The notes under the pieces are model-generated. The model made no database searches. It was given only the letters and a program-made list of their open reading frames with translations, and was not told the origin of the DNA. The translations under genes and the position numbers were made by a program. Below, piece after piece: positions 1-10,480 of a stretch of DNA of 64,000 nt (position 1 is its first letter; each line of letters starts with the position of its first letter). Source of the DNA: Tridacna crocea (taxonomy: Eukaryota > Mollusca > Bivalvia > Cardiida > Cardiidae); the NCBI GenBank assembly GCA_943736015.1, contig OX031064.1, positions 41,343,361 to 41,407,360 of the forward strand, in the 5' to 3' direction.

Positions 1-275
1 CAGGAAGTCCGATTTTGGACAACAAATGGGATTAATGGCTCAATGGCCAATCCCGGACGAGCCCCCATCTTACGAACGAAGTCCGTAACAAAGAAACAAA
101 TGAATAAATGCATGGCAGAAATAAGGGTCGGAGCGGGATTCGAACTCCGGAACTCCCGGACACAAGACCAATACCCTAACCACTGAGCCAAAGAGGTATC
201 TCTCTGACGCAGTAGCCAGGTATTGTATTTAAATCGGGAGTATGCCATGCAGGAAGGAGTGGTCTCTCGTAACAC
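1..275 (-). mobile_element. tRNA-derived SINE (family H), copy 1
   Basis: Read on the minus strand there is a polymerase III A-box-like stretch (TGGCTCAGTGG, about 191-181) and a B-box-like stretch (AGTTCGAATCC, about 148-138), spaced as in a tRNA. A leader before the A box resembles that of the other copies (ACCACTCCTTC..., ATTTAAATACAATACCT). The 3' body contains TTTGTTACGGACTTCGTTCG and a segment ending at the window edge. Related copies lie at 38107-38322, 38873-39175 and 61085-61290. The tRNA itself is not functional in form: no clean acceptor stem is visible. The left end is cut by the window edge. Confidence 0.75.
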
Positions 276-1654
276 ATTTGGAATTGCTTTAACGGTAATG
301 ACCTTTCATTCTCTTTTTGAAATAATGTAAAGGTTACGTAATTAAAAGGGAAATAAAGCATGCAGGGAATAATTGCGTCATAATTATTTTCTTTTGTCTA
401 ACCCTTAGATAGGTAAATAAGTACATAAGACGATTGCAAATGTTTAGAAAAGAACGGATGTACTGGCTGAACAATACAAAGGTTATAATTTTGGATCTAC
501 AATTATCAGGGTTTTTTGACTCAATAATCGTATAGCGATGGGTCCCCTTTGAATGTAAACAAACATGTAATTAACATACAGTTTTTACCTCGATAAAATG
601 ATGATGACACTTTAGAGATACGCTGAACGTGACAAGGTGATATTATACACGTCAAAAGCAATAGTAAACAAACAAACAAATATACTTATAAATGAGTAAT
701 TCAATCAATAGATTAAGTAAGACCCGATGAAAAATAAATAAGAAATTTGTTAAAAAACGAAGATAAATTGTTTGTACCGTTGTTACGTGGAAAAAACAGC
801 TTGTTTTTACATAAGATCATTTCGTTAAAAAAAGGATAGCAGTCTACATAATACGAAAAAGTCCCCATGTTTTTGTCTATCTCACATTAGCAAAATGGAC
901 CTCGCTCAAAGCCACCTTAGGCTTTTTTAATGTTAGACAGGGGAATTACGGGAGACATAAATCTTAATTCCAAGTAACAGCTTGACCAGATTTGGTAAAT
1001 GTATATTTTACGAGCCGCACAAATATTAAGGCGTCTTCTTCCACAGAAATTTTGTTCGTTTGTCGTCGCTTTGCTGGACTTTTGAATGCTGTAGGACAAT
1101 CATATTCCAACAGTGTAGATTGCCTCGATCTGACGTCTGAGATGCGACAGATTTTGTTTAAATAGTGTTTTTAGTGTAAATGTTCATATTTAAGTTATAT
1201 TTCGATTTTCACTTTCCATAACGGAGTTCTTTTTCATTTAAATGTAGCCATGACGATGTTCACATATCTCATACAAATTTGAATTAAACATCATGTGACG
1301 TACAAAGTTTTTCAAGGTCATTACTGAACCATGCTTGATAAAAAGTAGGCAAAATGCATTTGCAAAAAGTAGGCGACCAAAGTAAGCCTGCACAGTCCTT
1401 TTGCTATTGGTCGACTTTCTGTACGTTCAAAGACAATAATTACGGGATGACTTACTAGGTATAATGCCACATAGACATGACTTTAACTCCCTGTTGCCAG
1501 AGTATTCTCAAATTCGTCACTGACCTATGTTCAACCATTACCCCATATCCTGCTAAACAAATTATAACAAACTTTCAAACCCGTTGTAAAAGCAGGATAA
1601 TGCTTCTCCTAACTTATGTTTTGGACATAAATATCTCCGATTCAGACGGTAAAG
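276..1654. other. AT-rich stretch, nothing recognised
   Basis: I see no coding-like frame, RNA gene or repeat shared with the rest of the window. Short poly-A/T runs and scattered stops in all frames. Confidence 0.5.
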
Positions 1655-1752
1655 ATCAAAGATTAGATTGCACGTTCTGTGCAGTCTAATCCTTAATTTA
1701 CACTGTCTGCAGAAGGTCAGCTAGTCGCGCTTAGCAGCTAAAGGGATAAAAT
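1655..1752 (+). mobile_element. Family B hairpin repeat, decayed copy
   Basis: Contains the family's inverted pair around TGCACGTTCTGTGCAGTCTAA, followed by the ACTGTCTGCAGAAGGTCAG and CGCGCTTAGCAGCTAAAGGG tail. The tail ends in GGGATAAA, a mutated GGGTTAA. Other copies occur at 2860, 21390, 26695, 54576 and 55503. Confidence 0.6.
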
Positions 1753-1919
1753 CGATGGTTGTGGCCAGGGTAAAATCTGCTTCATTCCTAGTATTGAAAT
1801 AAAGTTGTTTTGGCGCTATATTTCATCCCGACCATACATTTATTTAATGTTAGGGTAACTTAATGCGATTCGTCTAACATCTCCTTTCCTCGTACGGATT
1901 CGGCAAAGACTGGGGTAAT

Positions 1920-2208
1920 CCGTAATCGATGCGAGGAACCAGCATCTATAGACCGTCCCATTACAGATTACCCGAGTGTCCGTACCCAATCCGTAATCGA
2001 TGCGAGGAACCAGCATCTATAGACCGTCCCATTACAGATTACCCGAGTGTCCGTACCCAATCCGTAATCGATGCGAGGAACCAGCATCTATAGACCGTCC
2101 CATTACAGATTACCCGAGTGTCAGTGCCCAATCCGTATCGATGCGAGGAACCAGCATCTGTGGACCGTCCCATTTCAGATTACCCGAGTGTCAGTGCCCA
2201 ATCCGTAC
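1920..2208 (+). repeat. 71-bp tandem array, four units
   Basis: The phrase CCGTAATCGATGCGAGGAAC starts at 1920, 1991 and 2062 and, as a variant, at 2133. The next unit boundary is at 2203. The first three units are nearly identical. The later ones change GTCCGTACCC to GTCAGTGCCC and CTATAG to CTGTGG, so turnover has been directional. The open frame across the array (about 2000-2245) is a by-product of a period that changes frame each unit. Confidence 0.9.
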
Positions 2209-2259
2209 GATTCTAGTCGATGAAAGGCGATGTTATAGGAACTAGCATTAGGGTTATTG

Positions 2260-2485
2260 TTGAACTCTTTACCAAATGACAAAATTCTAGACTGGTCCAA
2301 ATTAAAAAAAAAAAGCAGACGACAAAATAATTGTGACTCAAAAATTGAAATAACTGCTGAGAAGAAAACATTATGGGAAAAGGAGAAAATGCTGGTTATC
2401 AGCATTTTCTCCTTTTCCTACAATGTTTTCAAAAGGCTTCTTTCACAGGGGTGTTAAAATTTGGGATAGTGTGGTAAAGGGTTAA
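2260..2485 (+). mobile_element. Family A TTAA-hairpin MITE
   Basis: The left end is TTGAACTCTTTACCAAATG and the right end GTGTGGTAAAGGGTTAA. The central palindrome GGAGAAAATGCTGGTTATC / AGCATTTTCTCC is intact. The left TTAA has mutated to TTGA. A short poly-A run has grown in the left arm. The copy abuts the 71-bp array. Confidence 0.85.
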
Positions 2486-2859
2486 AAATACAAAATTGAA
2501 GCGGTCTGATTTAAAAAAAATTTTCACACTTTCAGGTAGGTATGTATAACTTAGTTTTCATTTTCGCAAATTAGATCTATATAAAAAATATCCATTAGAC
2601 ATGCTTGTTGAAAAGATTCAATACCTAGTTTTTTTCCTGGCTTTGAGATATTTTAGATCTGATATAAGTCTCGCATTTGAGATAAAATTTTACAAAACGA
2701 GCCACGAAAAGCCGGCTTTTGACGAGCATACATTATTTTCTCTATGTTTGTGAGAGTGGTTGTGTGGACGTTGGCACGAATTTCACCTTGCCGCCTTGAC
2801 TGCTGTATATGAGCGCACAATATTGTCAACTAAGTTTACATTCTGTTTCAAATCTATAG

Positions 2860-2955
2860 TTAACCCGACACACTAACCTTTTGCGGACAATGCAGATCAA
2901 GATCAGACTGCACAGAACGTGCCGTCTGATCCTGAATCTACAGCGTCCGACTTTG
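2860..2955 (-). mobile_element. Family B hairpin repeat
   Basis: Starts GTTAACCCGACACACTAACC, followed by CTTTTGCGGACAATGCAGAT and the inverted pair GATCAGACTGCACAG / CGTGCCGTCTGATC. The TTAACC outer end resembles that of family A, so TTAA targeting is possible. Confidence 0.65.
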
Positions 2956-3039
2956 AGTTATAGTAAAAAAAGTGAAATACCATCATTCGGGTTTTTAATA
3001 TGGACTTGAAAGTTTCGTTTAATTTCTTCAGCATGATAC

Positions 3040-3301
3040 ACTGTAAAAGCGGGTGTTTTAAATCCAAACACGATAGAAAACACTTTTCTGTTACACTTTT
3101 TTAACACCCGTTCGTGTTTTGAGAAAACACCAGTGTTTTAAAATTAAACATGATGAAAACATTAGTGTTTTGTGAAAACACCTATTTCAGTGTTTTGTTT
3201 GAAAATGGGAAACAGGTGTTTTCGAGCCTGTTACACTTTTTAAACACGATTACGCGTTTTCAGGACTAAGGTGTTTTATTTCGAAACAGGTGTTTTACAG
3301 T
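3040..3301. mobile_element. GTGTTTT-rich MITE with ACTGTAAAA ends
   Basis: Begins ACTGTAAAAGC and ends in TTTTACAGT, giving short terminal inverted repeats. The interior is a dense run of GTGTTTT and AAAACAC heptamers on both strands, so it can fold into many alternative hairpins. A shorter relative lies at 13852-13992 and ends TTTACAGTGTAG. I could not define a target duplication. Confidence 0.6.
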
Positions 3302-4289
3302 TCAACGTCAAATATACTACACTGAACAGGCTTGATATAGTATAATAGTTTTGTCTCACTCTCCATAGAGAGAAACAGGTTTAGAAATGGATATGATGAT
3401 GACGTCAGTAACATCATAATTATATCCATTTTCAACAAATGCAGCTAGCATATGTACTTGTGTAGCCTAATTCGAATATCGCCAGTTGACAAAACCAGAA
3501 TACACATTTTCTCATGGTGCGACTTATAACATGAACTGTCACAGAAAATTGAGAACAGGTAGATAAGTATTTGTATTTAATTTTATTTTTTTTCTCAGGA
3601 AACATAAAGCACTCTTGATCTTTCAGTCAGTAAGATTTTCCTCATCTTGGTGGTCTGGGACCAAACGTGCAGTCTTATGATTAAAGCCTTTTAATACTAA
3701 TAAAATAAGCCTCGTCATGAGAAAACCTGTTTTTGCATATGTAAAAACAAAATCACAGATAACCACACAGTTAATATGCTACTTTGTTTTTTGCTACATT
3801 GATATCACAACCCCTCTTAACCCTCAATTTTAGATTTCAAGCTTCTAACCATTTTCTGTGGTTGGACAGCCTGGTTTGTGTCACACCTGTTCAAAATCCA
3901 GGACAGGTTTTCATGACATGATTCCGAAATAAGATCTGCTATCCTTCAAACTAACAGTCAACAATTTGAAAATCTAACTTTATATAACTGCACAAGCAGC
4001 AGATTAGTAATCCAGCAATTTATATAAATAAAATCTAAATCACTTTAGTGTTGCCAGGGATAGCCATGGAAATGTTGTGCTGTTCTTCCAAGGGTATACC
4101 CTTCTTGGGTATACCCTTCTTTCAAAATATATGCAACATATCATATAGCAAGAGTGGCAAATTGTCGCAAGATACGCCCATCCCACTGCCAGTGTCGAGG
4201 GGGAATAATAATCGTAAAGGGTAGATAGACGAAAATAGCAGTACAGCAGATATCATGTAAGTGATTGAAATAGCCATGAATGTCTCCTC
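3302..4289. other. AT-rich stretch, one short tandem pair
   Basis: No gene or shared repeat recognised. GGGTATACCCTTCTT occurs twice in direct tandem near 4092-4121; each copy contains the palindrome GGGTATACCC. Confidence 0.45.
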
Positions 4290-5190
4290 TAATGTTAAGA
4301 AAACATGCATATAAAGTTTCAGGTCATTCCAACATGAAAAGACAAAGTTATATTGTAGAGAAGCATGAAAACCTGTAAAAAAAATAATGAATAGGGAATA
4401 ATTCCAAAAGGATATTAGTAAGGTTACGGCTCTAGTGGATTGCATTTTTCATAAGTGCAACAAACATGTTTACCAAGTCTCAAGTGAATTTGACTTGAGG
4501 TGACAAAATTGCCTTCTGGACAAGTAAGAAATACTGTAAAGATGAATGTCAAAGTGGAATTACTCAAAATCCACGTTAGGCAGAGTTACTGTTCTTGCGC
4601 ACTGTACTCTGTAATATTGCAACAAACATGCATACCGAGTTTGAAGTTGTTCTAAGTTGAAATGACAAAGTTATATTCCAGACAAGCACTAAATGCTTTT
4701 AAAATGACAATCGAAGGGAAATAATCCAAAGACAGCATGAGGTAGAGTTACAATTCTTGTGCACTGCACTTCCAAATATTGCAACAAATAAGCAAACCGT
4801 ATTTCAAGTCATTCCCACTTAAGATAACAAAATTATGCTAAGGACAAGCAAGAAAAATTATAAAAGTGAAGATCTAAGGGGGAACAAGTCAAAATTCATG
4901 CTAGAAAGAGTTATGGTTCTTGTGCACTGCACTCAGTAATTTTTCAACAATCAAGCATACCAAATTTGAAGATGTTCACACTAAAAATGACAGTTATGTT
5001 CCGGATAAGCAGAAAATGCAGTAAAAAGAACGATCAAAGGGAAAAAAATTTAAAGACAGCATAAGGTATAATTATGGTTCTATCACACTGCACTCTGTAT
5101 TATTGCAACAAACACAATTGCAAAGTTTCAAGTCAATCGGACTGAAGATAACAAAGTTATGCTTTGGACTAAGAACTGGACACCACCCGC
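4290..5190 (+). repeat. ~162-bp tandem array, about five units
   Basis: The motif GCAACAAACATGC or variants marks unit starts near 4457, 4619, 4781, 4944 and 5105, spacing 161-163. Units share TTCTTGTGCACTGCACT, GACAAAGTTATGCT and GGACAAGC. Units are old and divergent. Each has its own diagnostic changes (for example CACTTCCAAATATTGC in one, AATTTTTCAACAATC in the next). The same ordered variants recur in a second array at 17270-17945. Reading frames on either strand here are not maintained between units. Confidence 0.85.
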
Positions 5191-5415
5191 CCACCCGGCT
5201 GCCTGTACGCCATGTGAGATCCCATAATACGTCCCGTCTTTGACGGCCGTACAAAAAAGACATTGCTGTCTCTGTTGCTGGTATTCCCCTATGTTTCAGT
5301 AATAAAAGTCACATTGGTGGTGATTACAACAAATGACTAAAAAAAATAGAACAACTTATACATATAACAATTCAATGATTAGCATTTCCATGCTAAAAAT
5401 AGTACATTTTACAAA

Positions 5416-6532
5416 TTAACTCTTTACCAAACGACAAAATTTTGGACTTGTCCAAATCGAAAGCATGTGCAGACAACAAAATAAATTTGAATAAACTACA
5501 ACGTCCTGATGGGCCTGAATATGCTCTACTGGTAGAGAGTTTGCTTTTAAATGAAGCATACATAGGAATTCATTAAAAAGCAAAAAGACAAAAAATTGAC
5601 ATTTTCAACTCAAACTGGCTACTTTTCCATTACTGTTTGTTGAATTTTTTCAAACTCAACAGGGTTAAAAGCAATTGATGGGATAAACAAGCTGAAAAAA
5701 AATTCATAAAAATCTGATCACAAAACAATACTTTATCGTGTAAACAGGTAATGAAATTGTACAATTTGAAATGGCTACTTTTCCCATACTGTTCATCGGA
5801 TTTTTTTCAAAATCAATAGGGTTCAAGCTATTGATGAGATAAACAAACTGTGCACATTTCATGGAAATCTGACCAAAAATGAAGACTTAATCGCGTAAAC
5901 AAGAAATGAAAGTTTTCAACTTGAAATGGCTACTTTTCCCATACTGTTTGCTGGAACTTTTTCAAAATCAATAGGGTTGAAGCTATTGATAAGATAAACA
6001 AACTCTGCAAGTTTCAAGAAAATTTGACCAAAAATGAAGACTTTATCGCATAAACAAGAAATGGAAATTTTAAACTTGAAATGGGTACTTTTCCCATACT
6101 GTTTGTCGGATTTTTTTCAAAATCAATACGGTTCAAGCTATTGATGAGATAAACAAACTGTGTAAGTTACACGGAAATCTGACCAAAAATGAAGACTTTA
6201 TTGTGTAAACAAGGAATGACAGTTTTCAACTTGAAATGGCTACTTTTCCCATACTGTTTGTAGGAATTTTTTCAAAATCAATAGGGTTGAAGCTATTGAT
6301 AAGATAAACAAACTCTGCAAATTTCATGAAAATCTGACCAAAAATACAGACTTTATTGCGTAAACAAGAAATGGAAATTCTAAACTTGAAATGGAAGAAT
6401 GTAGAATGTAGAAAACTTTGTGGGAAAAGGAGAAAATGCTGGTAACCAGCATTTTCTCCTTTTTCCACAATGTTTTCAAAGGCTTTCTTTTTCAGGGTCG
6501 TTAAAGGTTGGGATTGTGTGCTAAAGAGTTAA
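5416..6532 (+). mobile_element. Family A MITE split by an internal 155-bp tandem array
   Basis: The left half (TTAACTCTTTACCAAACGAC ... GCAGACAACAAAATAAA) runs 5416-5492. The right half, with the intact central palindrome AGAAAATGCTGGTAACCAGC and GTGTGCTAAAGAGTTAA, runs about 6400-6532. Between them sits the tandem array listed separately. The two outer ends have the expected TTAA. This reads as one A element whose middle was expanded or invaded. Confidence 0.8.
5590..6400 (+). repeat. 155-bp tandem array inside a family A MITE
   Basis: AACTTGAAATGGCTACTTTT recurs with GG at 5617, 5773, 5928, 6083, 6238 and 6393, so the period is 155-156 over five units. Each unit also has CATACTGTTTG, TTTTTCAAAATCAATAGGGTT, AAGCTATTGATAAGATAAAC and CTGACCAAAAATGAAGACTT. 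The first unit is the most divergent. The last ends abruptly after AACTTGAAATGGAAGAATG, directly in family A sequence. Confidence 0.9.
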
Positions 6533-6741
6533 CTTATTTTATGTTTGTCCAAATCCAAAGCATTTGCAGACGACAAAATACAAATGACTGAAAGTTTGAA
6601 ATTTGTTTTGTGAAGGGTTGAAAACATTGTGGGAAAAGGAGAAAATGCTGTTTACCACCATTTCCTCCTTTTCCCACAATGTTTTCAGAAGGCGTTTTTC
6701 TTAGGGTTGTCCAAAGTAGGGATTATGTGATAAAGAGTTAA
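6529..6741 (+). mobile_element. Family A MITE, shares a TTAA with its neighbour
   Basis: Its left TTAA (6529-6532) is also the right TTAA of the preceding A element. The right end is GTGATAAAGAGTTAA. The central palindrome has GCTGTTTACCACCATTTCCTCC, so one arm has decayed. Confidence 0.85.
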
Positions 6742-6788
6742 AGAACATTTATTCAACAAAACAATGGCAAAAGCTTAAGAACTGCCAT

Positions 6789-7015
6789 TTAGCCTATTAC
6801 CACACAATCCCTACTTTTGATGCCCCTGAGAAAGAAGCCTTTAGAAAACATTGTAGGAAAAGGAGAAAATGCTGGTAACCAGCATTTTCTCCTTTTCTCA
6901 CGTTTTCTACCCTTCACAAAAAAAAAATTCAAATTTTCAGTCACTTTTATGTTATCGTCTGCAAATGCTTTCGATTTGGACAAGCCTAAAATATTGTTGT
7001 TTGGTAATGAGTTAA
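6789..7015 (-). mobile_element. Family A MITE
   Basis: Inverted relative to its neighbours: ATTACCACACAATCCCTAC lies at the left and GTTTGGTAATGAGTTAA at the right. The central palindrome GGAGAAAATGCTGGTAACC / AGCATTTTCTCC is perfect. The left TTAA has become TTAG. The frames on both strands here simply read through the palindrome. Confidence 0.85.
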
Positions 7016-7223
7016 AAATTCTTTTACAGGATTTGAGAAATGAACGCAAAAATGACCATGATGACAATATACACTGCTATTTTTCTTGGTTGTAGAAATA
7101 AATATATAAACGAAATGGACCAAGTAAAAAAAAGTTTAACTGTGTTCAACAGAATTAGTAAAATGATTTTGAGAACCACAACCATGCGTTCTAAATCTGT
7201 AGCAATGAGGAATGTTACATGTA

Positions 7224-7448
7224 TTAACTCATTACCAAACCACATTATTTTAGTTTTGTCCAAATCAAAAGCATTTGTATAGGACAAAATAAAAGTGATT
7301 GAAAATCTGAAATTTGTTTAGTGAAGGGTAGAAAACATTGTGGGAAAAGGAGAAATTGCTGGTTACTAGCATTTTCTCAGTTTCCCACAATGTTTCCTAA
7401 AGGTTCCTTCTCAGGGTCGTCAAAATTAGGGATTGTGTGGTAATGGAG
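7224..7448 (+). mobile_element. Family A MITE
   Basis: Left end TTAACTCATTACCAAACC; the right end GTGTGGTAATGGAG has lost its TTAA. The palindrome is half converted: one arm reads GAAATTGC and the other GCATTTTC. Confidence 0.8.
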
Positions 7449-7598
7449 ACAGTAGGACTAAATTTACAATGGTTCATCATACAATTTTTTTGTTCTTCAA
7501 AACAAGGCACTGTGAGTACAGGAAAGACAATATTCTAGAAACAATTTCCACTTTTCCCCTTATAAGTCTATAGTAATTATAAGTTGCAATAGCAACCA

Positions 7599-7840
7599 GG
7601 GCCCAGTTGTTCAAAGCCTTGTTAGCTAAACAAGCTTGTTTCGGGTCATTTCTTTAAGTGTTCTAATGAAGATATTATTGCATATACTGGTATTTTTTGC
7701 TGAAAAAATGTGAGCAGCCTTTGCATTGAAAAATCTACACACATTTTTTCATTAAAAAAATCACCTTTTCTTGTATTACATGATACAAATGCTAACATCT
7801 CTTCAATTAACGATGTGTTCAGCTTTGAGCAACTGGGCCC
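7599..7840. mobile_element. Family N MITE with GGGCCCAGTTG ends
   Basis: Terminal inverted repeats are GGGCCCAGTTGTTCAAAGC and GCTTTGAGCAACTGGGCCC, with one mismatch (TTC against CTC, i.e. GTTCAAAGC against GCTTTGAGC). The 242-bp interior has no coding frame. I could not fix the target duplication. Confidence 0.75.
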
Positions 7841-8050
7841 ACAGTTTTTATCTGCCTAACAAGAAACCATGACTATTTGTTTCCCCACTACATGTGAAAT
7901 ATGAAAAGAATTGACCTCCCCAATTCATCAGTGAAGTCACTTGAAACCCTAAAACTGACAAACTACTAAAAATCTGTAACATATTTCAGCCAGAGTTTTA
8001 AAAATTCACAAAAATATGAGGATGTTACTTTCTGATGTAAAGGAACTTAC

Positions 8051-8496
8051 TTTATTTCATGCTTTCCAGTAGGATATCGAGAAATAGCAGAGAAATAATT
8101 TTCGATACTACATGGGTACGACCAGTAAAAATACCGATTTTCATATTCTTGTTGCTTAGGTAAATTGCACGTGCCTCACAACCTGATGGAAATATTACAT
8201 CAGTTGCCTTACATTTCTCGCGCCTTGAAGTAATACTGTAATGCGTTGCTATGCTGGAGGGGTATGCCACAAGGAATAACTGGATTTTGATAAAGTTCCT
8301 CCCAGAAAGGGTTAAAAGCATGAAATAAATAGAATATTTATTGTTGGTGAAAGATTGAAATTTATTTCATCAAGTGAATACCACTGGTAATATTTTCATG
8401 AGTGGCACAGCCACTTGTGAAAATGTTATCAATGGTGTTCACTCTATGAAATAAATTTCAACCTTTCACCAAAAGAAACCAAATATCCTCTATTCA
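8051..8496 (+). mobile_element. Family M two-hairpin element, copy 1
   Basis: Two foldbacks lie side by side. The first runs from TTTATTTCATGCTTTCC (8051) to AAAAGCATGAAATAAA (near 8328). The second runs from TAGAATATTTATTG to AATATCCTCTA, with arms GAAATTTATTTCATC and ATGAAATAAATTTC and a centre of GAGTGGCACAGCCACT. The second copy is at 25423-25884. The minus-strand frame at 8052-8321 is in non-coding repeat. Confidence 0.75.
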
Positions 8497-8851
8497 ATTA
8501 ACTTAGAAATATCTTGCTAGTGACTTTTAAAACTGTAGGCTCCTGCATAGAACTGTCATATTTTCCAACATGTAAGCCTCATGAGGGGCGGCAGTAAGTG
8601 TCTGAGCAATCCTAATGAATTTGGTTTGATTTTAGCTTTAACTTTTACAGAGGAGAAATACCATACATTATATATTTTTCTGCATCAACTGTTCGCACTG
8701 ACAAAAATTTGTTGAGTAATTTCTAATTTTTCTTGCACAAAATGTGCAAAATGCAGAAGTTGGTAAATCACAAAGTTAAAATGTCTTTGACTAGGATTAA
8801 AGAACAATAGACCATAGTCTCTAACTGCAGTCACAGCTTTTTCCACTTTAT

Positions 8852-9151
8852 TCAGAAATTGAATAAGGGCTGTAGATTTCTGGCATTGAAATGGTTGTTT
8901 AGCACCAGTTGCTGGCAAAATCCTAGCAGTTGTGAGTAGCACCTTGTGTACTCCAAATCTGTAATATAATACCAAGCTAAAAAAAGAAATAGTGCCTCAT
9001 TCAGTGACTTAGTAGTTAAGGAGATTCTGGTATCATCACCAACGATGAACACACTGTCAACTTCTTCATTCAACATTCCGACAGCAACAAGATTAGGTGG
9101 AACCATAGGTTTAGAGGACAAGAACTTTTCAATTTCTGACTCCTGAACATC
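8852..9151 (-). CDS. Candidate 3'-terminal exon, unknown protein
   Basis: On the minus strand a pyrimidine-bearing 3' splice site (TATATTTTCAG) is followed in phase 0 by 99 codons without a stop, then TGA at 8854-8852. Residues include GDDTRISLTTKSLNEALFLF followed by LAWYYITDLEY, an amphipathic helical stretch with conserved-looking aromatic and acidic residues. The style reminds me of C-terminal segments in uncharacterised invertebrate and fish proteins, but I cannot name a family. The stop overlaps an AATAAA (TGAATAAA, 8854-8847), which fits a very short 3' UTR or a processed remnant. No convincing upstream exon is visible within the next 2 kb. Family M lies just downstream and A, B-like and C-like repeats upstream. 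It could be a last exon, an exon of an old transposon gene, or chance. Confidence 0.35.
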   Translation of the reverse strand, partial: DVQESEIEKFLSSKPMVPPNLVAVGMLNEEVDSVFIVGDDTRISLTTKSLNEALFLFLAWYYITDLEYTRCYSQLLGFCQQLVLNNHFNARNLQPLFNF

Positions 9152-9403
9152 CTGAAAATATACATGTCAATTCATGGGTCCTGACTGAAAGGTTGAAACC
9201 ATTTAATTTTATGCCATGGATTCCTCCATGACAATAAACTCAAGGAGTCCATTTTCCATCAAGGGATGTCTGGTCTAATTTTAATCTAATTTTGATCTTT
9301 ATTAGAAATTCTTGTTAGGATACAGTGCAGACTCCCATTAGAAGCTGCAATACATGTATATGCAAAGTCTGATCTGGACGTGCACTGTTTGACTTCATCC
9401 CAT

Positions 9404-9616
9404 TTAACTCCTTACCAAACAACAAAATTTTAGACCAGTCCAAATCGGAAGCACTTGCAACAAAATAAAAGTATGTCAAGAATTGAAATTTGTTTTTTGC
9501 AGGATAGAAAACATTGCGGGAAAAGGAGAAAATGTTGGTTACCATTTCCCACATTGTTTTCAGAAGGCTTCTTCCTCAGGGTCGTTAAAACCAGGGATTG
9601 TTTGATAAAGGGTTAA
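9404..9616 (+). mobile_element. Family A MITE with palindrome centre deleted
   Basis: Ends are TTAACTCCTTACCAAAC and GTTTGATAAAGGGTTAA. The right arm of the central palindrome is mostly missing: GGAGAAAATGTTGGTTACC runs straight into ATTTCCCACATTG. Confidence 0.85.
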
Positions 9617-9689
9617 GAGATGCAAGGCAATACTGTATTAAAATACAAGGCAGTAAAAGGATGTCTGGTCTAATTTTTTCTTTACTTTT

Positions 9690-9800
9690 ATTTTTAACAG
9701 AAATTCCTGTTTGCAAAGAGTGTAAACCCTGATCAGAAGCTGGGATATATGGGGCATCTGATCTGGGTCTGCACTGTTCACCTATTTCCTATTTTTTGAA
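9690..9800 (+). repeat. Dispersed 'GATCTGGGTCTGCACTGTTC' repeat, fragments
   Basis: GCATCTGATCTGGGTCTGCAC occurs around 9756-9776, with close relatives at 9368-9388 (GTCTGATCTGGACGTGCAC) and 10016-10036 (GTCTGATCTGGGTCTGCAC). Each is preceded by variable AGAAGCTGNNATA-like sequence. These are fragments of one dispersed repeat flanking A elements; I cannot define its ends. Confidence 0.5.
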
Positions 9801-10144
9801 TTAACAGTAAACTGTAATGAGTTAAGATAACACCAAATAAGACTATTTACCCATTGTGTACCTGAGGACTCTTCTATTATTACAAGCTCGATAAGTCATT
9901 ACGTCGTTTAAGGATTGTCAAGTGCACTTTTTCATTTCTCTTCGATTTGTGATGGAAAATTCTGTAAGCAAAAAGACTAAAGACTAAAGATAAAGAGTAG
10001 ACTATGAACATGCAGTGTCTGATCTGGGTCTGCACAATTTGTCTGATCCTTTTATGGGGTTCCAGTTTGCAATTGGTTGAGTTTTGATGCATCTGATTTT
10101 TTTTATCAAAAATGGCTCATTCACTAGAAATTTGATGCTCTTAA

Positions 10145-10373
10145 TTAACCCATTACCAAACAACAATATTTTAGACTGATTCAAATTAAAAGCATTTGCA
10201 GACGACAAAATAAAAGTGACTGAAAATTTGAAATTTGTTTTGTGAAGGGTAGAAAACATTGTGGGAAAGGGAGAAAATGCTGGTTACCAGCATTTTCTCC
10301 TTTTCCCGCAATGTTTTCTAAAGGCTTCTTTCTCAGGGGCATCAAAAGTAGGGATTGTGTGGTAATGGGTTAC
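10145..10373 (+). mobile_element. Family A MITE, near-consensus
   Basis: Ends TTAACCCATTACCAAAC and GTGTGGTAATGGGTTAC. The central palindrome is complete (GAAAACATTGTGGG... / ...CCCGCAATGTTTTC around a GGTTACC centre). One of the best copies for defining the family. Confidence 0.9.
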
Positions 10374-10480
10374 AGAGCTATTATGAATGAATATGTTTTG
10401 TTTGTTTTGAGGCATAACATCCCTGTCAGCAACTTAATTTAGACACCATGTGTCCATATTTTTAGGATCATGTTACCCTC

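Noticed and set aside
171..200. tRNA gene on the minus strand
   Set aside because: A and B boxes are present but the acceptor stem is not, and related copies share long non-tRNA flanks; it is a SINE.
6226..6468. Open frames on both strands reading GENAGYQHFLLFPQ-like words, recurring across the window
   Set aside because: They are translations of the family A palindrome; the same words appear in every copy and on both strands, with no maintained frame outside it.
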